Below are positions 1 to 8,589 of a stretch of 64,000 bases of DNA, piece by piece. Under the pieces are notes generated by a model. That model was not told the origin of the DNA. It worked only from the letters and a program-made list of their open reading frames with translations, and did no database searches. This DNA is from REEB95 sp035632055 (GTDB taxonomy: Bacteria; Pseudomonadota; Alphaproteobacteria; ATCC43930; CGMCC-115725), in contig DASQHO010000062.1 in assembly GCA_035632055.1 (NCBI GenBank), positions 1 through 64,000 of the forward strand. Reading direction: 5' to 3'. Position numbers and translations under genes: made by a program. The first letter of the stretch is position 1; the number at the start of each line of letters is the position of its first letter.

Positions 1-1845
1 CATCGCCGCGCCGCCCATGGCGAGCGCAGCGGTTATGAAGGCCTATCGGTGCCGCCGGTGCCGCTCGACGCGGTCAATTGCCAGGACCGCAACCTTGTCC
101 AGGCGGCGCGTCAGGCGTGGGACCATGCGTTGCAGCTCGGCGAGCTGCACGGCTTCCGCAATGCGCAGTCCACCGTCATCGCGCCGACCGGCACGATTGG
201 CTTGGTGATGGATTGCGACACCACCGGCATCGAGCCGGACTTCGCGCTGGTCAAGTTCAAGAAACTGGCGGGCGGCGGCTATTTCCGCATTATCAACCGC
301 GTCGTGCCCGAGGCGCTTGCGAAACTCGGTTACGTGAGCGCCGAGATCGAGGCGATCACGCGCTACGCCGTCGGCCACGGCACGCTCAAGGACGCGCCGG
401 CGCTCGGCCACGTCACACTCAAGGCCAAGGGCTTCACCGAAAGCGCGATCGAGGCGCTGGAAAGCCAGTTGGCGACGGCGTTCGACATCAAGTTCGCGTT
501 CAACAAATGGACGTTGGGCGAAGATTTCTGCCGCGCGGCGTTCGGCTTCACCGACGCGCAGATGAACGACGTATCGTTCGACATGCTGTCGGCCTTGGGA
601 TTCAGCAAGGCCGAAATCGAGCAGGCGAACACCTATTGCTGTGGCGCCATGACGCTCGAAGGCGCGCCCGGTCTCAAGGCCGAGCACCTGCCGGTGTTCG
701 ACTGCGCCAATCCGTGCGGCCGCATCGGCAAGCGGTCGCTGTCGGTCGAGAGCCACATCCGGATGATGGCAGCGGCGCAGCCGTTCATCTCCGGCGCGAT
801 CTCGAAGACCATCAACATGCCGAACCACGCGTCGGTCGAGCAATGCAAGGACGCTTACATGCTGTCCTGGAAGCTCGGCCTCAAGGCGAACGCGCTCTAT
901 CGCGACGGCTCCAAGCTGTCGCAGCCGCTGCAATCCGCACTGATCGACGATGACACGGACGACGACGCGGTCGCCGAACTGGCGGAAAAAACGCCGGCGG
1001 AGCGTGTACCGGTCATCGCCGAGCGCATCGTCGAACGCGTGATCGAGCGTGTCGCGCAAAAGAGCGAGCGCCGTCGCCTACCGCAACGGCGCAAGGGCTA
1101 CACGCAAAAAGCCATCGTCGGCGGCCACAAGGTCTATCTGCGCACCGGCGAATACGAGGACGGCAAGCTCGCCGAAGTGTTCATCGACATGCACAAGGAA
1201 GGTTCGGCCTTCCGCTCGCTGATGAACAACTTCGCCATCGCGCTTTCGATTGGCCTGCAATACGGCGTGCCCCTCGAGGAGTTCGTCGAGGCGTTCACCT
1301 TCACCCGCTTCGAGCCCGCGGGCATCGTCGAAGGCAACGACACCATCAAGATGGCGACGTCGCTGATCGACTATATCTTCCGCGAGCTGGCGATCTCGTA
1401 TCTCGGCCGCAACGATCTGGCGCACGTTCAGCCGGCCGACGTCACACCCGACACCGTCGGCAAGGGCGCGGCGGAATCGAACCTGCCGGAAGGCCCGAAG
1501 CCCGACATGACGGCGGTGATGCGCAAGGCGGCCGTGGCCGGCTTTGTGCGCAACAAGCTCACCGTGTTGCAGGGCGGCGCCGCCGTCCAAGGCGGCACGC
1601 AGGCAACGACCGCGAAAGCCGGCGCGCTCGAAATGCCCGCTGCCGGTAACGTCGCGGTCGGACACGACATCGCCATGGAGATCGAACCGGTCAAGACAGT
1701 GGATGTCCGTATAGAGCAGATCAAGGCAGCACGCATGAAGGGATACGAGGGCGACAGTTGCGGCGAATGCGGCAACTTCACCCTCGTCCGTAACGGCACC
1801 TGCCTCAAATGCGATACCTGCGGCGGCACCAGCGGCTGTAGTTGA
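1..1845 (+). CDS. nrdJ: Adenosylcobalamin-dependent (class II) ribonucleoside-diphosphate reductase, C-terminal part
   Basis: The frame is open from base 1, so the gene begins upstream of the window; about 614 residues are visible of a family that usually runs to about 1,200. It reduces ribonucleotides to deoxyribonucleotides in the cytoplasm using coenzyme B12 and needs no oxygen. The visible part carries late barrel segments such as CANPCGRIG and SGAISKTINMP (about residues 230-275), then a charged linker and a conserved C-terminal domain. The last 30 residues hold clustered CxxC motifs (CGECG, CLKCDTCGG), the zinc-ribbon/redox tail typical of NrdJ, which re-reduces the active site. A strong terminator follows. 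The assignment is confident; the start is outside the window. Confidence 0.95.
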   Translation, partial: HRRAAHGERSGYEGLSVPPVPLDAVNCQDRNLVQAARQAWDHALQLGELHGFRNAQSTVIAPTGTIGLVMDCDTTGIEPDFALVKFKKLAGGGYFRIINRVVPEALAKLGYVSAEIEAITRYAVGHGTLKDAPALGHVTLKAKGFTESAIEALESQLATAFDIKFAFNKWTLGEDFCRAAFGFTDAQMNDVSFDMLSALGFSKAEIEQANTYCCGAMTLEGAPGLKAEHLPVFDCANPCGRIGKRSLSVESHIRMMAAAQPFISGAISKTINMPNHASVEQCKDAYMLSWKLGLKANALYRDGSKLSQPLQSALIDDDTDDDAVAELAEKTPAERVPVIAERIVERVIERVAQKSERRRLPQRRKGYTQKAIVGGHKVYLRTGEYEDGKLAEVFIDMHKEGSAFRSLMNNFAIALSIGLQYGVPLEEFVEAFTFTRFEPAGIVEGNDTIKMATSLIDYIFRELAISYLGRNDLAHVQPADVTPDTVGKGAAESNLPEGPKPDMTAVMRKAAVAGFVRNKLTVLQGGAAVQGGTQATTAKAGALEMPAAGNVAVGHDIAMEIEPVKTVDVRIEQIKAARMKGYEGDSCGECGNFTLVRNGTCLKCDTCGGTSGCS

Positions 1846-1904
1846 TCGCAACGCGGTCCTCCGGCTACAGCCTCCCGGCCGGCACCGTGACTGAGGCAGA
1901 AATT

Positions 1905-1939
1905 GGGGGGCGCGGTTCGCGCCGCGCCCCCTTCTTTTT
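1905..1939 (+). terminator. Rho-independent terminator after nrdJ
   Basis: A perfect 10-bp GC stem (GGGGGCGCGG at 1906-1915 with CCGCGCCCCC at 1922-1931), a 6-nt loop and a T-rich tail (TTCTTTTT). It lies 60 bases after the nrdJ stop and just ahead of the thioesterase start at 1952. Confidence 0.9.
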
Positions 1940-1951
1940 CGAGACATTCCG

Positions 1952-2386
1952 ATGCTCGTTAACCGCCGTAATCTGCGCATCGAATGGGCGCAATGCGACC
2001 CGGCCGGGATCGTCTTCTATCCGCAGTATCTGATCATCTTCGACACCAGCACCGGTCAGCTGTTCGAACGTACCGGCCTTTCGGCGTCTGCGATCCGCGC
2101 TAAATACGGCATCGTCGGCTTTCCGTTAATCGAATGCGGCGCCAAATTCCTGCTGCCATGCCATTTCGACGACGCGGTGACGATCGAAAGCCGAATCGAT
2201 GCGTGGGGCCACACCAGCTTTACCGTCCAGCATCGGATCCTGAAAGCGGGCAACACAGCAGTCGAATGCTTCGAGAAGCGCATTTGGGCCGGGCGACGTG
2301 CCGATGGCGGCATCAAACCGGAATCAGTGCCCGCCGAGGTCAAAGCCAGTCTGTCCGACGCCAGCGGCAAAATCCGCCTCGGCTAG
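1952..2386 (+). CDS. Acyl-CoA thioesterase, 4-hydroxybenzoyl-CoA thioesterase-like hotdog protein
   Basis: A 144-residue single-domain hotdog protein predicted to hydrolyse an acyl-CoA thioester in the cytoplasm. The N-terminal motif WAQCDPAGIVFYPQY (residues 12-26) is the signature of the 4HBT/YbgC family, with the likely catalytic Asp at residue 16. The length fits the family. It starts 13 bases after the nrdJ terminator and is followed about 100 bases later by another terminator, so it looks monocistronic. The substrate cannot be read from sequence: aromatic acyl-CoA and short-chain acyl-CoA are both possible. No benzoate or Tol-Pal genes lie next to it. Confidence 0.85.
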   Translation: MLVNRRNLRIEWAQCDPAGIVFYPQYLIIFDTSTGQLFERTGLSASAIRAKYGIVGFPLIECGAKFLLPCHFDDAVTIESRIDAWGHTSFTVQHRILKAGNTAVECFEKRIWAGRRADGGIKPESVPAEVKASLSDASGKIRLG

Positions 2387-2488
2387 GCAAGGATACAGAC
2401 GCTGTCCGCGGGGGATGTTCGGTGGCGGGCGGCCTATCACCAGGTACCCTCGCCTTCGCATTATGGCGAGGGACCACGCGCAGTTGAC

Positions 2489-2525
2489 TGCCGGCCATCA
2501 CTCCCCCCGATGGCCGGCATTTTTT
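2489..2525 (+). terminator. Rho-independent terminator after thioesterase gene
   Basis: Perfect 11-bp inverted repeat (TGCCGGCCATC at 2489-2499, GATGGCCGGCA at 2509-2519) with a 9-nt C-rich loop, followed by a run of T at 2520-2525. It separates the thioesterase from the RidA operon. Confidence 0.9.
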
Positions 2526-2588
2526 GCCGCTGCTGGGCAAGCGGCCTTATCCGGCCGATAATATACAAATCCGTTGACGGGAGCGATC

Positions 2589-3053
2589 ATGGCAGGACGT
2601 ATCGACGCGCGACTTAAGCAACTTAAACTCGAATTACCCGACGCGGCGGCGCCGCTCGCGAATTACGTGCCTTGCGTGCGCACCGGCGATCTGTTGTTCG
2701 TCTCCGGTCAGGTCTGCCAATGGAATGGTGAACGCCGATTCCTCGGCAAACTCGGTGCCGGTATATCGCTGGCGGACGGACAAAGCGCGGCACGGCTATG
2801 CGGCCTCAACCTTCTGGCGCAGGCGCGCGCCGCCGTCGGTGATCTGGACCGCATCCAGCATTGCGTGCGCGTCAATGGTTTCGTCAATAGCACACCTGAT
2901 TTCGTGCAGCAGCCGCAAGTGATCAACGGCTGCTCCGACCTATTCGTCGAGGTACTGGGCGACGCCGGCCGTCATTCGCGCGTCGCCGTCGGTGTGGCGT
3001 CGCTGCCTGGCGGCGTCGCGGTCGAGATTGATGCAGTGTTCGAGGTCAGTTGA
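2589..3053 (+). CDS. RidA (YjgF/YER057c/UK114) family protein
   Basis: A 154-residue protein of the Rid superfamily, whose best-known members hydrolyse reactive enamines/imines formed by PLP enzymes. Family signs are the N-terminal LLFVSGQVCQ strand and the middle part with GDLDRIQHCVRVNGFVNS. The C-terminal segment HSRVAVGVASLPGGVAVEID differs from the classic RidA arginine motif: an Arg is present in HSRVAVG, as in the RidA-like group with an extended N-terminus. The ATG at 2589 is preferred over an upstream TTG because GGGAG lies 5-6 bases ahead. Its stop overlaps the next start (TGATG at 3051-3055), so the two are translationally coupled. Enzymatic activity is not certain. Confidence 0.85.
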   Translation: MAGRIDARLKQLKLELPDAAAPLANYVPCVRTGDLLFVSGQVCQWNGERRFLGKLGAGISLADGQSAARLCGLNLLAQARAAVGDLDRIQHCVRVNGFVNSTPDFVQQPQVINGCSDLFVEVLGDAGRHSRVAVGVASLPGGVAVEIDAVFEVS

Positions 3054-4213
3054 TGGACGGCACCGATCGGCTAACGCTGCGCATCGCCGATCATCTGGAC
3101 AAGGTACCGGCGGCGCAATGGGATGCGTGCGCCGGCGGCCATCCATTTGTTGCGTACGCTTTCCTGCAGGCGCTCGAAGAATCGGGATCGGTCACTGGCA
3201 AGACCGGCTGGCTGCCTCAGCATCTGCTGCTCGAGGACGGCGGTGGAAGGCTGGTCGGCGCCGCACCGCTTTATGTCAAAAGCCACTCCTATGGTGAGTA
3301 CGTGTTCGACCATGGCTGGGCGGAGGCCTATGAACGCGTCGGCGGCCGCTACTATCCCAAACTTCAGGTGGCCGTGCCGTTCACACCGGTGCCGGGACCC
3401 CGCTTGCTCCTGCAGCCCGAAGCCGGCAACGACGCGACGCGCCTGCTGATCGCCGGTTTACTTGAGGTCGCCAAGCGGATGGACGTATCGTCGCTGCATG
3501 TCACGTTTCCGACCCGCGCCGAATGCGACGCGCTGGTCGAAGCCGGATTTCTCCGCCGTATCGGACGCCAGTTCCATTGGGAAAATCAGGGCTATCGCTG
3601 CTTCGACGATTTCCTCGGCGCGCTCAACGCGCGAAAACGCAAGCAGATCAAGCGCGAGCGCCGCGACGCCAACGCGGCCATCGGTATTGAGGTGCTCTCC
3701 GGAGACGATTTGAAGTCGCACCATTGGGACGCGTTCTTCCGGCTTTATACTTCGACCTCCGACCGGAAATGGGGCTCGCCCTATCTGACACGGGAATTCT
3801 TCGAGCTGCTGGGCGAGCGTATGGCCGACCGTGTAATGCTCGTGATGGCGAACCACGACGGCCGCTACGTCGCCGGTGCACTCAATCTGATCGGGCTTGA
3901 TACGCTTTACGGCCGCAATTGGGGCTGCATCGGCGACTTTCCGTTCCTGCATTTCGAGGCGTGCTATTACCGAGCCATCGATTTCGCGATTGCCCGCGGC
4001 CTGAAGCGCGTCGAGGCCGGCGCACAAGGCACACACAAGATCCAGCGCGGATACTTACCGCAAATGACCTACAGCGCGCACTGGATCCGGGATACCGGTT
4101 TCCGGCGCGCAGTCGCGGACTTTCTCAGGCGCGAGACCGCGGCAGTCGAAAACGAGATGGTGGAACTGGAACAGGGCCTGTCGCCGTTCCGCCGCGAAGG
4201 CAATGGACCCTGA
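3053..4213 (+). CDS. GNAT-fold FemAB-like protein (DUF482 / peptidogalycan biosynthesis family)
   Basis: About 386 residues, matching the DUF482 family (FemAB-related double GNAT fold) seen across Alpha- and Gammaproteobacteria. Recognisable pieces are FDHGWAEAYERVGGRYYPK near residue 90, LNARKRKQIKRERR in the middle, and the C-terminal HKIQRGYLPQ segment with a conserved EAGAQG stretch just before it. The family is predicted to transfer an acyl or aminoacyl group, possibly to a cell-wall or lipid precursor, but no reaction is established. It is coupled to the RidA gene upstream (TGATG overlap) and overlaps the DNA glycosylase start downstream, forming a three-gene operon. No signal peptide is visible. 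Confidence 0.85.
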   Translation: MDGTDRLTLRIADHLDKVPAAQWDACAGGHPFVAYAFLQALEESGSVTGKTGWLPQHLLLEDGGGRLVGAAPLYVKSHSYGEYVFDHGWAEAYERVGGRYYPKLQVAVPFTPVPGPRLLLQPEAGNDATRLLIAGLLEVAKRMDVSSLHVTFPTRAECDALVEAGFLRRIGRQFHWENQGYRCFDDFLGALNARKRKQIKRERRDANAAIGIEVLSGDDLKSHHWDAFFRLYTSTSDRKWGSPYLTREFFELLGERMADRVMLVMANHDGRYVAGALNLIGLDTLYGRNWGCIGDFPFLHFEACYYRAIDFAIARGLKRVEAGAQGTHKIQRGYLPQMTYSAHWIRDTGFRRAVADFLRRETAAVENEMVELEQGLSPFRREGNGP

Positions 4214-4796
4214 GCTGCATCGCCGGCTGATCGCGATTGCCGGCACGGTGTCGCCGGAATTGCAGGCGCATATCGCCGCCGCGCCGATCTGGTTTCCCGA
4301 ACGCGAGGACAAAGGAGTCGCCGCGTTTCTGGCGCGCGCGGTCACCGGCCAGCAGGTTTCAGCGGCGGCGGCGCGCAGCATTTGGGCGCGGGTTGAGGCG
4401 GCGGCGGGTGAGCGGCTGGCTGAGTTCCTCTGCGCCGAAAACGAAAGTGCGCTCAAGCAATGTGGCCTGTCGCGCAACAAAATTAAGGCGCTATGTCAGA
4501 TCGGTATAGCACACACGGCCGGCCTGCTCGACAGCGCCAATATCCGTGCACTCGATCACGCAACGCGCTCGGCGCGTCTCACCGAGATCTGGGGCATTGG
4601 CCAGTGGACGTGCGACATGCTAGCGATCTTCTATTGCTGCGAACTTGACATCTGGCCAGAAGGTGACTTGGCGGTAGTGCGCGGTCTCAAGCGCTTCGCG
4701 CGCCGCCGCAAGCCTGCACGCGTTGCGGCACAATTCGCGCCGTACCGTTCGCTTCTGGCGCTCTACATGTGGCGGCTGGCCGGCGCAGCGATGTAG
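4203..4796 (+). CDS. DNA-3-methyladenine glycosylase II-like (HhH-GPD, AlkA family)
   Basis: A 197-residue HhH-GPD glycosylase of the short AlkA type, expected to excise alkylated purines from DNA. The helix-hairpin-helix is at residues 127-143 (LTEIWGIGQWTCDMLAI). The catalytic Asp is D155 in WPEGDLAVVRG, and a conserved YRSLLALYMWR helix ends the protein. It lacks the N-terminal domain and the FCL iron-sulfur loop, as is usual for this subgroup. It overlaps the end of the preceding gene by 11 bases and converges on clpA. A second, unrelated 3-methyladenine glycosylase (tag) lies at 50.6 kb. Confidence 0.9.
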   Translation: MDPELHRRLIAIAGTVSPELQAHIAAAPIWFPEREDKGVAAFLARAVTGQQVSAAAARSIWARVEAAAGERLAEFLCAENESALKQCGLSRNKIKALCQIGIAHTAGLLDSANIRALDHATRSARLTEIWGIGQWTCDMLAIFYCCELDIWPEGDLAVVRGLKRFARRRKPARVAAQFAPYRSLLALYMWRLAGAAM

Positions 4797-4798
4797 GC

Positions 4799-4830
4799 CA
4801 AAACGAAGAAGGCCGGCCGAATGCGGCCTT
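4799..4830 (-). terminator. Probable terminator of clpA
   Basis: Read on the minus strand, a 7-bp stem (AAGGCCG...CGGCCTT, bases 4830-4824 with 4815-4809) is followed by a T-rich CTTCGTTTT, six bases after the clpA stop. No T run exists on the plus strand, so any terminator effect for the convergent glycosylase gene is weaker. Confidence 0.5.
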
Positions 4831-4835
4831 CCCGC

Positions 4836-7151
4836 TTATTGGTCGACGAGCTCTTGTTCCGGCTGCTCTCCGGAATCCTTGCTCGGCAGCTTGGGCGGTG
4901 CCTCGATGTAGACGAAGGCGAGCTTGTCGCCGTCGCGCCGCACCTGCACCAAGCCGCCTTTGGCGAGCTTGCCAAACAGCAACTCTTCGGCGAGCGGCTT
5001 CTTGACATGCTCCTGGATGATGCGCGCCAAGGGCCGCGCGCCATAGAGCCGATCGTAGCCTTTTTCGGCGAGCCACTTCCGCGCCGCTTCGTCGAGCTCG
5101 ATGGTAACGTTGCGGTCGGCAAGCTGCTCTTCGAGCTGGAGGATGAACTTGTCGACGACGCGGCCGACCGTCTCTGGCAGCAGCGCCGCGAACGAGATCA
5201 CCGCGTCGAGCCGGTTGCGGAACTCCGGCGTGAACATCCGATTGATCGCTTCCTCGTCGTCACCGGTGCGCACATCGCTGCCGAATCCGATCGCCGGCTT
5301 CGCCAAGTCGGACGCGCCGGCATTGGTCGTCATGATGAGGATCACGTTGCGGAAGTCGACGTTTTTGCCGTTGTGGTCCGTCAGCTTGCCGTAATCCATC
5401 ACCTGCAACAGGATGTTGAAAAGGTCGGGATGCGCCTTCTCGATCTCGTCGAGCAGCAGGACGCAATGCGGATGTTGGTCGACCGCGTCGGTCAGCAGGC
5501 CGCCTTGGTCAAAGCCGACATAGCCCGGCGGCGCGCCGATCAGGCGCGATACCGTGTGCCGCTCCATATATTCCGACATGTCAAAGCGCTTGAGCTCAAT
5601 GCCGAGCGTACGTGCCAGCTGTCGCGCGACCTCGGTCTTGCCGACGCCGGTCGGTCCGGAAAACAGGTAGCTGCCGATCGGCTTCTCGGCCTCGCGCAAT
5701 CCGGCGCGGGCGAGCTTGATCGCCGCGGTCAATGCTTCGATCGCCTTGTCCTGGCCAAAGACCATCGTCTTGAGATCGCGGTCGAGGTTTTTCAGCACCT
5801 CGCGGTCGTCGCGCGACACGCTTTTGGGCGGAATTCGCGCCATGGTGGCGACGACAGCTTCGACTTCCTTGGCGGTGATCGTCTTGCGCCGCTTGCTTTC
5901 CGGCAGCAGCATCTGAGATGCGCCGACTTCGTCGATGACGTCGATCGCCTTGTCCGGCAGCTTGCGATCGCCGATGTAACGGTTCGACAATTCGACCGCG
6001 CTGCGGATCGCGTCGGCAGTGTAGCGCACGCGATGGTGCCGCTCGTAATATGGCTTCAGGCCACGCAGGATTTTGACCGAATCTTCGACCGTCGGTTCAT
6101 TGATATCAATCTTCTGAAAGCGCCGCACCAGCGCGCGATCCTTCTCGAAGTAATTGCGATATTCCTTGTAGGTGGTCGAGCCGATGCAGCGGATCGCGCC
6201 CGACGCGAGTGCCGGCTTCAGTAAATTGGACGCATCCATGGCGCCGCCGGAGGTAGCGCCGGCGCCGATGACGGTGTGGATCTCATCGATGAACAAGATC
6301 GCGCCGGGCAGCGCCTCGAGCTCAGCGAGCACTGCCTTCAAGCGCTCCTCGAAATCACCGCGATAGCGCGTACCGGCCAAGAGCGCGCCCATGTCGAGGC
6401 CATAGATGGTCGCGTTCTGCAACACCTCGGGCACTTCGCGCTGCACGATGCGGCGTGCCAAGCCTTCGGCAATCGCGGTTTTCCCGACGCCAGGATCGCC
6501 GACATAGAGCGGATTGTTCTTCGACCGCCGACAGAGGATCTGGATGGTTCGGTCGACTTCGGACTCGCGGCCGATCAGCGGATCGATCTTACCGTTGCGC
6601 GCCTTCTTATTGAGGTTGACGCAATAGGCGTCGAGCGCATCGTGCGCGCGCTTCGACTGCTTTTCAGTGCGCTCCTCTTCCTCGGCGCCCTGTACGCGGC
6701 GCGTCTCGGAGCGGCCCGGCGCCTTGGCGATACCGTGCGAGATGTAATTGACCGCGTCGAACCGCGTCATGTCCTGCTCTTGCAGGAAGTAGACGGCGTG
6801 GCTCTCACGTTCGGCGAATAGCGCAACCAGCACGTTGGCACCCGTCACCTCTTCGCGGCCCGACGACTGCACGTGGATCGCGGCACGTTGCAGCACCCGC
6901 TGGAAGCTCGCGGTCGGCTTGGCGTCCTCAACGTGCGTCGCCACCAGATTGACCAGCTCGTTATCGACATAATTGACGAGCTCGCGGCGTAATTTCTCAA
7001 TATCGACGGTGCAGGCGCGCAGCACTGCCATCGCGTCCTGATCCTCGGTCAACGCCAGGAGCAGATGTTCGAGGGTCGCATATTCGTGCCGGCGCTCGTT
7101 GGCATAGCCGAGAGCGCGGTGCAGGGTCTTTTCGAGATTGCGCGACAACAT
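4836..7151 (-). CDS. clpA: ATP-dependent Clp protease ATP-binding subunit ClpA
   Basis: The AAA+ unfoldase that feeds substrates, including N-degron proteins delivered by ClpS, into ClpP. It has two ATPase modules: Walker A GDPGVGKT with Walker B LFIDEIH, and Walker A GPTGVGKT with LLLDEIEKAHPD. The N-terminal Clp repeat domain fills about the first 145 residues. An IGFGS loop near residue 610 is the ClpP-docking motif. The ATG at 7151 gives MLSRNLEKTLHRAL, the canonical ClpA start, with AAGGA nine bases ahead; a TTG three codons upstream is less likely. It lies 43 bases downstream of clpS, the usual operon partner. Length (771 aa) is normal. Confidence 0.97.
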   Translation of the reverse strand: MLSRNLEKTLHRALGYANERRHEYATLEHLLLALTEDQDAMAVLRACTVDIEKLRRELVNYVDNELVNLVATHVEDAKPTASFQRVLQRAAIHVQSSGREEVTGANVLVALFAERESHAVYFLQEQDMTRFDAVNYISHGIAKAPGRSETRRVQGAEEEERTEKQSKRAHDALDAYCVNLNKKARNGKIDPLIGRESEVDRTIQILCRRSKNNPLYVGDPGVGKTAIAEGLARRIVQREVPEVLQNATIYGLDMGALLAGTRYRGDFEERLKAVLAELEALPGAILFIDEIHTVIGAGATSGGAMDASNLLKPALASGAIRCIGSTTYKEYRNYFEKDRALVRRFQKIDINEPTVEDSVKILRGLKPYYERHHRVRYTADAIRSAVELSNRYIGDRKLPDKAIDVIDEVGASQMLLPESKRRKTITAKEVEAVVATMARIPPKSVSRDDREVLKNLDRDLKTMVFGQDKAIEALTAAIKLARAGLREAEKPIGSYLFSGPTGVGKTEVARQLARTLGIELKRFDMSEYMERHTVSRLIGAPPGYVGFDQGGLLTDAVDQHPHCVLLLDEIEKAHPDLFNILLQVMDYGKLTDHNGKNVDFRNVILIMTTNAGASDLAKPAIGFGSDVRTGDDEEAINRMFTPEFRNRLDAVISFAALLPETVGRVVDKFILQLEEQLADRNVTIELDEAARKWLAEKGYDRLYGARPLARIIQEHVKKPLAEELLFGKLAKGGLVQVRRDGDKLAFVYIEAPPKLPSKDSGEQPEQELVDQ

Positions 7152-7194
7152 CGAGTTCAATCCTTCTACTGGCGACCAAGCTCCTGGATTCCGA

Positions 7195-7524
7195 TCAGTC
7201 CTTCTCCAGGGTACATTGCAAGGGATGCTGATGCTGGCGAGCGAAGTCCATCACCTGCGTCACCTTCGATTCGGCGACTTCGTAAGTATACACGCCGCAG
7301 ACGCCGACGCCGCGGCGATGGACGTGCAGCATGATGCGGGTCGCCTCATCGCGGCTCTTGGCAAAAAACCGCTCGAGGATGTGCACGACAAACTCCATCG
7401 GCGTGTAATCATCGTTCAACATCAGGACCTTGTACATCGAAGGCTTTTTCGTCTTGGGTTTAGCCTTGACGATGACGCCGGTCGACGGCCCCGCGTTGCC
7501 GCCGCGCTTTTCGATATCGCTCAT
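7195..7524 (-). CDS. clpS: ATP-dependent Clp protease adapter protein ClpS
   Basis: A 109-residue adapter that binds N-terminal destabilising residues and hands the protein to ClpA. Diagnostic sequence is YKVLMLNDDYTPMEFVV with the ligand-pocket Asp pair, followed by MLHVHRRGVGVCGVYTYEVAE, where the His and Met/Val residues line the pocket. The N-terminal 25 residues are the usual flexible tail. The ATG at 7524 (MSDIEKRGG) is preferred; a GTG three codons upstream is possible. It lies directly ahead of clpA on the same strand, as in most Alphaproteobacteria. Confidence 0.96.
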   Translation of the reverse strand: MSDIEKRGGNAGPSTGVIVKAKPKTKKPSMYKVLMLNDDYTPMEFVVHILERFFAKSRDEATRIMLHVHRRGVGVCGVYTYEVAESKVTQVMDFARQHQHPLQCTLEKD

Positions 7525-7750
7525 CGCGCGCACTGCCTAGTCGAACGCGACTCCATAACCGATTTGACCATCGTGTCCATGATATTGGATGCCCGCGACG
7601 GCGTAAAAGGGCCTTTTGTGCGCTGCCGCAGGGCTGTTGGCCGCGATCGCACAACCCTTAAGCCACTCGCGTTAACGCCACGACAAATCTGCCGCACGCG
7701 GCCTGGACACGGCTGCGCGCGCGGTTTCGCGGTGGAGGTCGGCCGCCGAT

Positions 7751-8200
7751 TCAGGCGGCGATCGGCCGCGCCAGCTTGCTGATCGTCTTCTCGAAGCAAC
7801 CGCCAATTGGCGCCCAAGTACCGTTGGCCAGTGACAGGCCGAGTCCCGACAAACGCGCACTGCGTTCGGCCAGTGTCTCGAGCGCAGTCTTGGCGAAACC
7901 GGCTTGGATTTCGATGACCCGGTCGAGCGTCTTGGCGGCAAGCAATTCCTTCGTTGCCATGCCCGCCGAAGCGAGGGTCTGCCGAGTGTAGCCGACCGCC
8001 TCGGTCGCAATCGCCTCGAAACCCTCGGCCCACGCGACATTCGCCTTTAGCACGGCGCTGAAATTCTCCTGCGACAGCGAGGCGAGTTGGTCGTAGTAGC
8101 CGCGGGCCGCTGCGGGCGCGAGCGCAACCCGCTGCGCGCGGTCGGCGTCAGGTTGTCGCGGCATCGGCACCACCGCTGGTTTCTTCGATTTGGAGCTCAT
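7751..8200 (-). CDS. Phasin family protein (polyhydroxyalkanoate granule-associated)
   Basis: A 149-residue amphipathic helical protein of the phasin_2 type. The segment around YYDQLASLSQENFSAVLKAN followed by WAEGFEAIATEAVGYTRQTL is characteristic. Phasins coat polyhydroxyalkanoate granules and control their size and number. The start at 8200 (MSSKSKKPAV) has a strong AGGAGG seven bases upstream, so an in-frame extension to 8410 is rejected. It is oriented divergently from the D,D-carboxypeptidase gene across a 389-base region that contains PhaR-like motifs. No PHA synthase is present in the window. Confidence 0.88.
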   Translation of the reverse strand: MSSKSKKPAVVPMPRQPDADRAQRVALAPAAARGYYDQLASLSQENFSAVLKANVAWAEGFEAIATEAVGYTRQTLASAGMATKELLAAKTLDRVIEIQAGFAKTALETLAERSARLSGLGLSLANGTWAPIGGCFEKTISKLARPIAA

Positions 8201-8255
8201 CGGGACCTCCTGGTGGCAAATCATTTGCGCCACATCGCATTGAAGCGTCACAATG

Positions 8256-8266
8256 CTGCGGCGCAA
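8256..8266. promoter_or_regulatory. PhaR-like operator candidate 1
   Basis: CTGC-GGC-GCAA, close to the CTGC-N3-GCAG site described for the polyhydroxyalkanoate repressor PhaR in Paracoccus. It lies 56 bases upstream of the phasin start, a sensible repressor position. The match is short and could be chance in GC-rich DNA; the phasin context raises its likelihood. Confidence 0.35.
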
Positions 8267-8308
8267 CAAACCCATATTGCCACGCGCATGTGTCAATACA
8301 AGGTGCAC

Positions 8309-8321
8309 TTCGCACTGCGAA
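8309..8321. promoter_or_regulatory. 13-bp perfect palindrome TTCGCACTGCGAA
   Basis: TTCGCA-C-TGCGAA is a perfect inverted repeat around one central base, between the two PhaR-like motifs in the divergent phasin/carboxypeptidase region. It looks like a dimeric regulator's site, but the protein is unknown. Confidence 0.35.
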
Positions 8322-8341
8322 ACAAGCCGTTCGTCATCGCG

Positions 8342-8353
8342 TTGCATTCGCAG
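8342..8353. promoter_or_regulatory. PhaR-like operator candidate 2
   Basis: TTGC-ATTC-GCAG, a second TTGC...GCAG pair in the same intergenic region, 142 bases upstream of the phasin start. Two such motifs flanking one promoter region would fit cooperative PhaR binding, but this is inferred from motif similarity only. Confidence 0.3.
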
Positions 8354-8589
8354 CACGCCCACAAATAGCGGGTGAATTCGCAGTGGTGGAGAGCGCGGCT
8401 TCACGCGCACATCGCCATTTATCCGAAAACTTTACGTGAGAAAGCCGGAATAACTGGACAGAGATTCACCGAATTCCTAATCTGTTCCAAGGCCTTCGAT
8501 CATTGGTTTCTATCCGTTTGCGACGTTCGCGGATGGTTGAGGCGGCGTTAACCTTTCGGGGGAATAGTTGTTTGTGGGGTGAAGACGGG

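Larger units (their letters stand above)
8201..8589. other. 389-base divergent intergenic region (phasin / carboxypeptidase)
   Basis: No convincing gene is seen here. It holds the promoters of the phasin (minus) and the carboxypeptidase (plus), an AGGAGG site for the phasin, two TTGC/CTGC-GCAA/GCAG half-site pairs and a 13-bp perfect palindrome, described separately. The stretch from about 8400 to 8570 is comparatively AT-rich, as expected of a promoter region, with GTTAACC at 8547-8553 ahead of the carboxypeptidase. Confidence 0.7.

Noticed and set aside
4821..6224. Long plus-strand frame (467 codons) opposite clpA
   Set aside because: It is the antisense shadow of clpA, Arg/Leu-rich, without a family or ribosome site; the GC-rich codon use of clpA keeps the opposite frame open.
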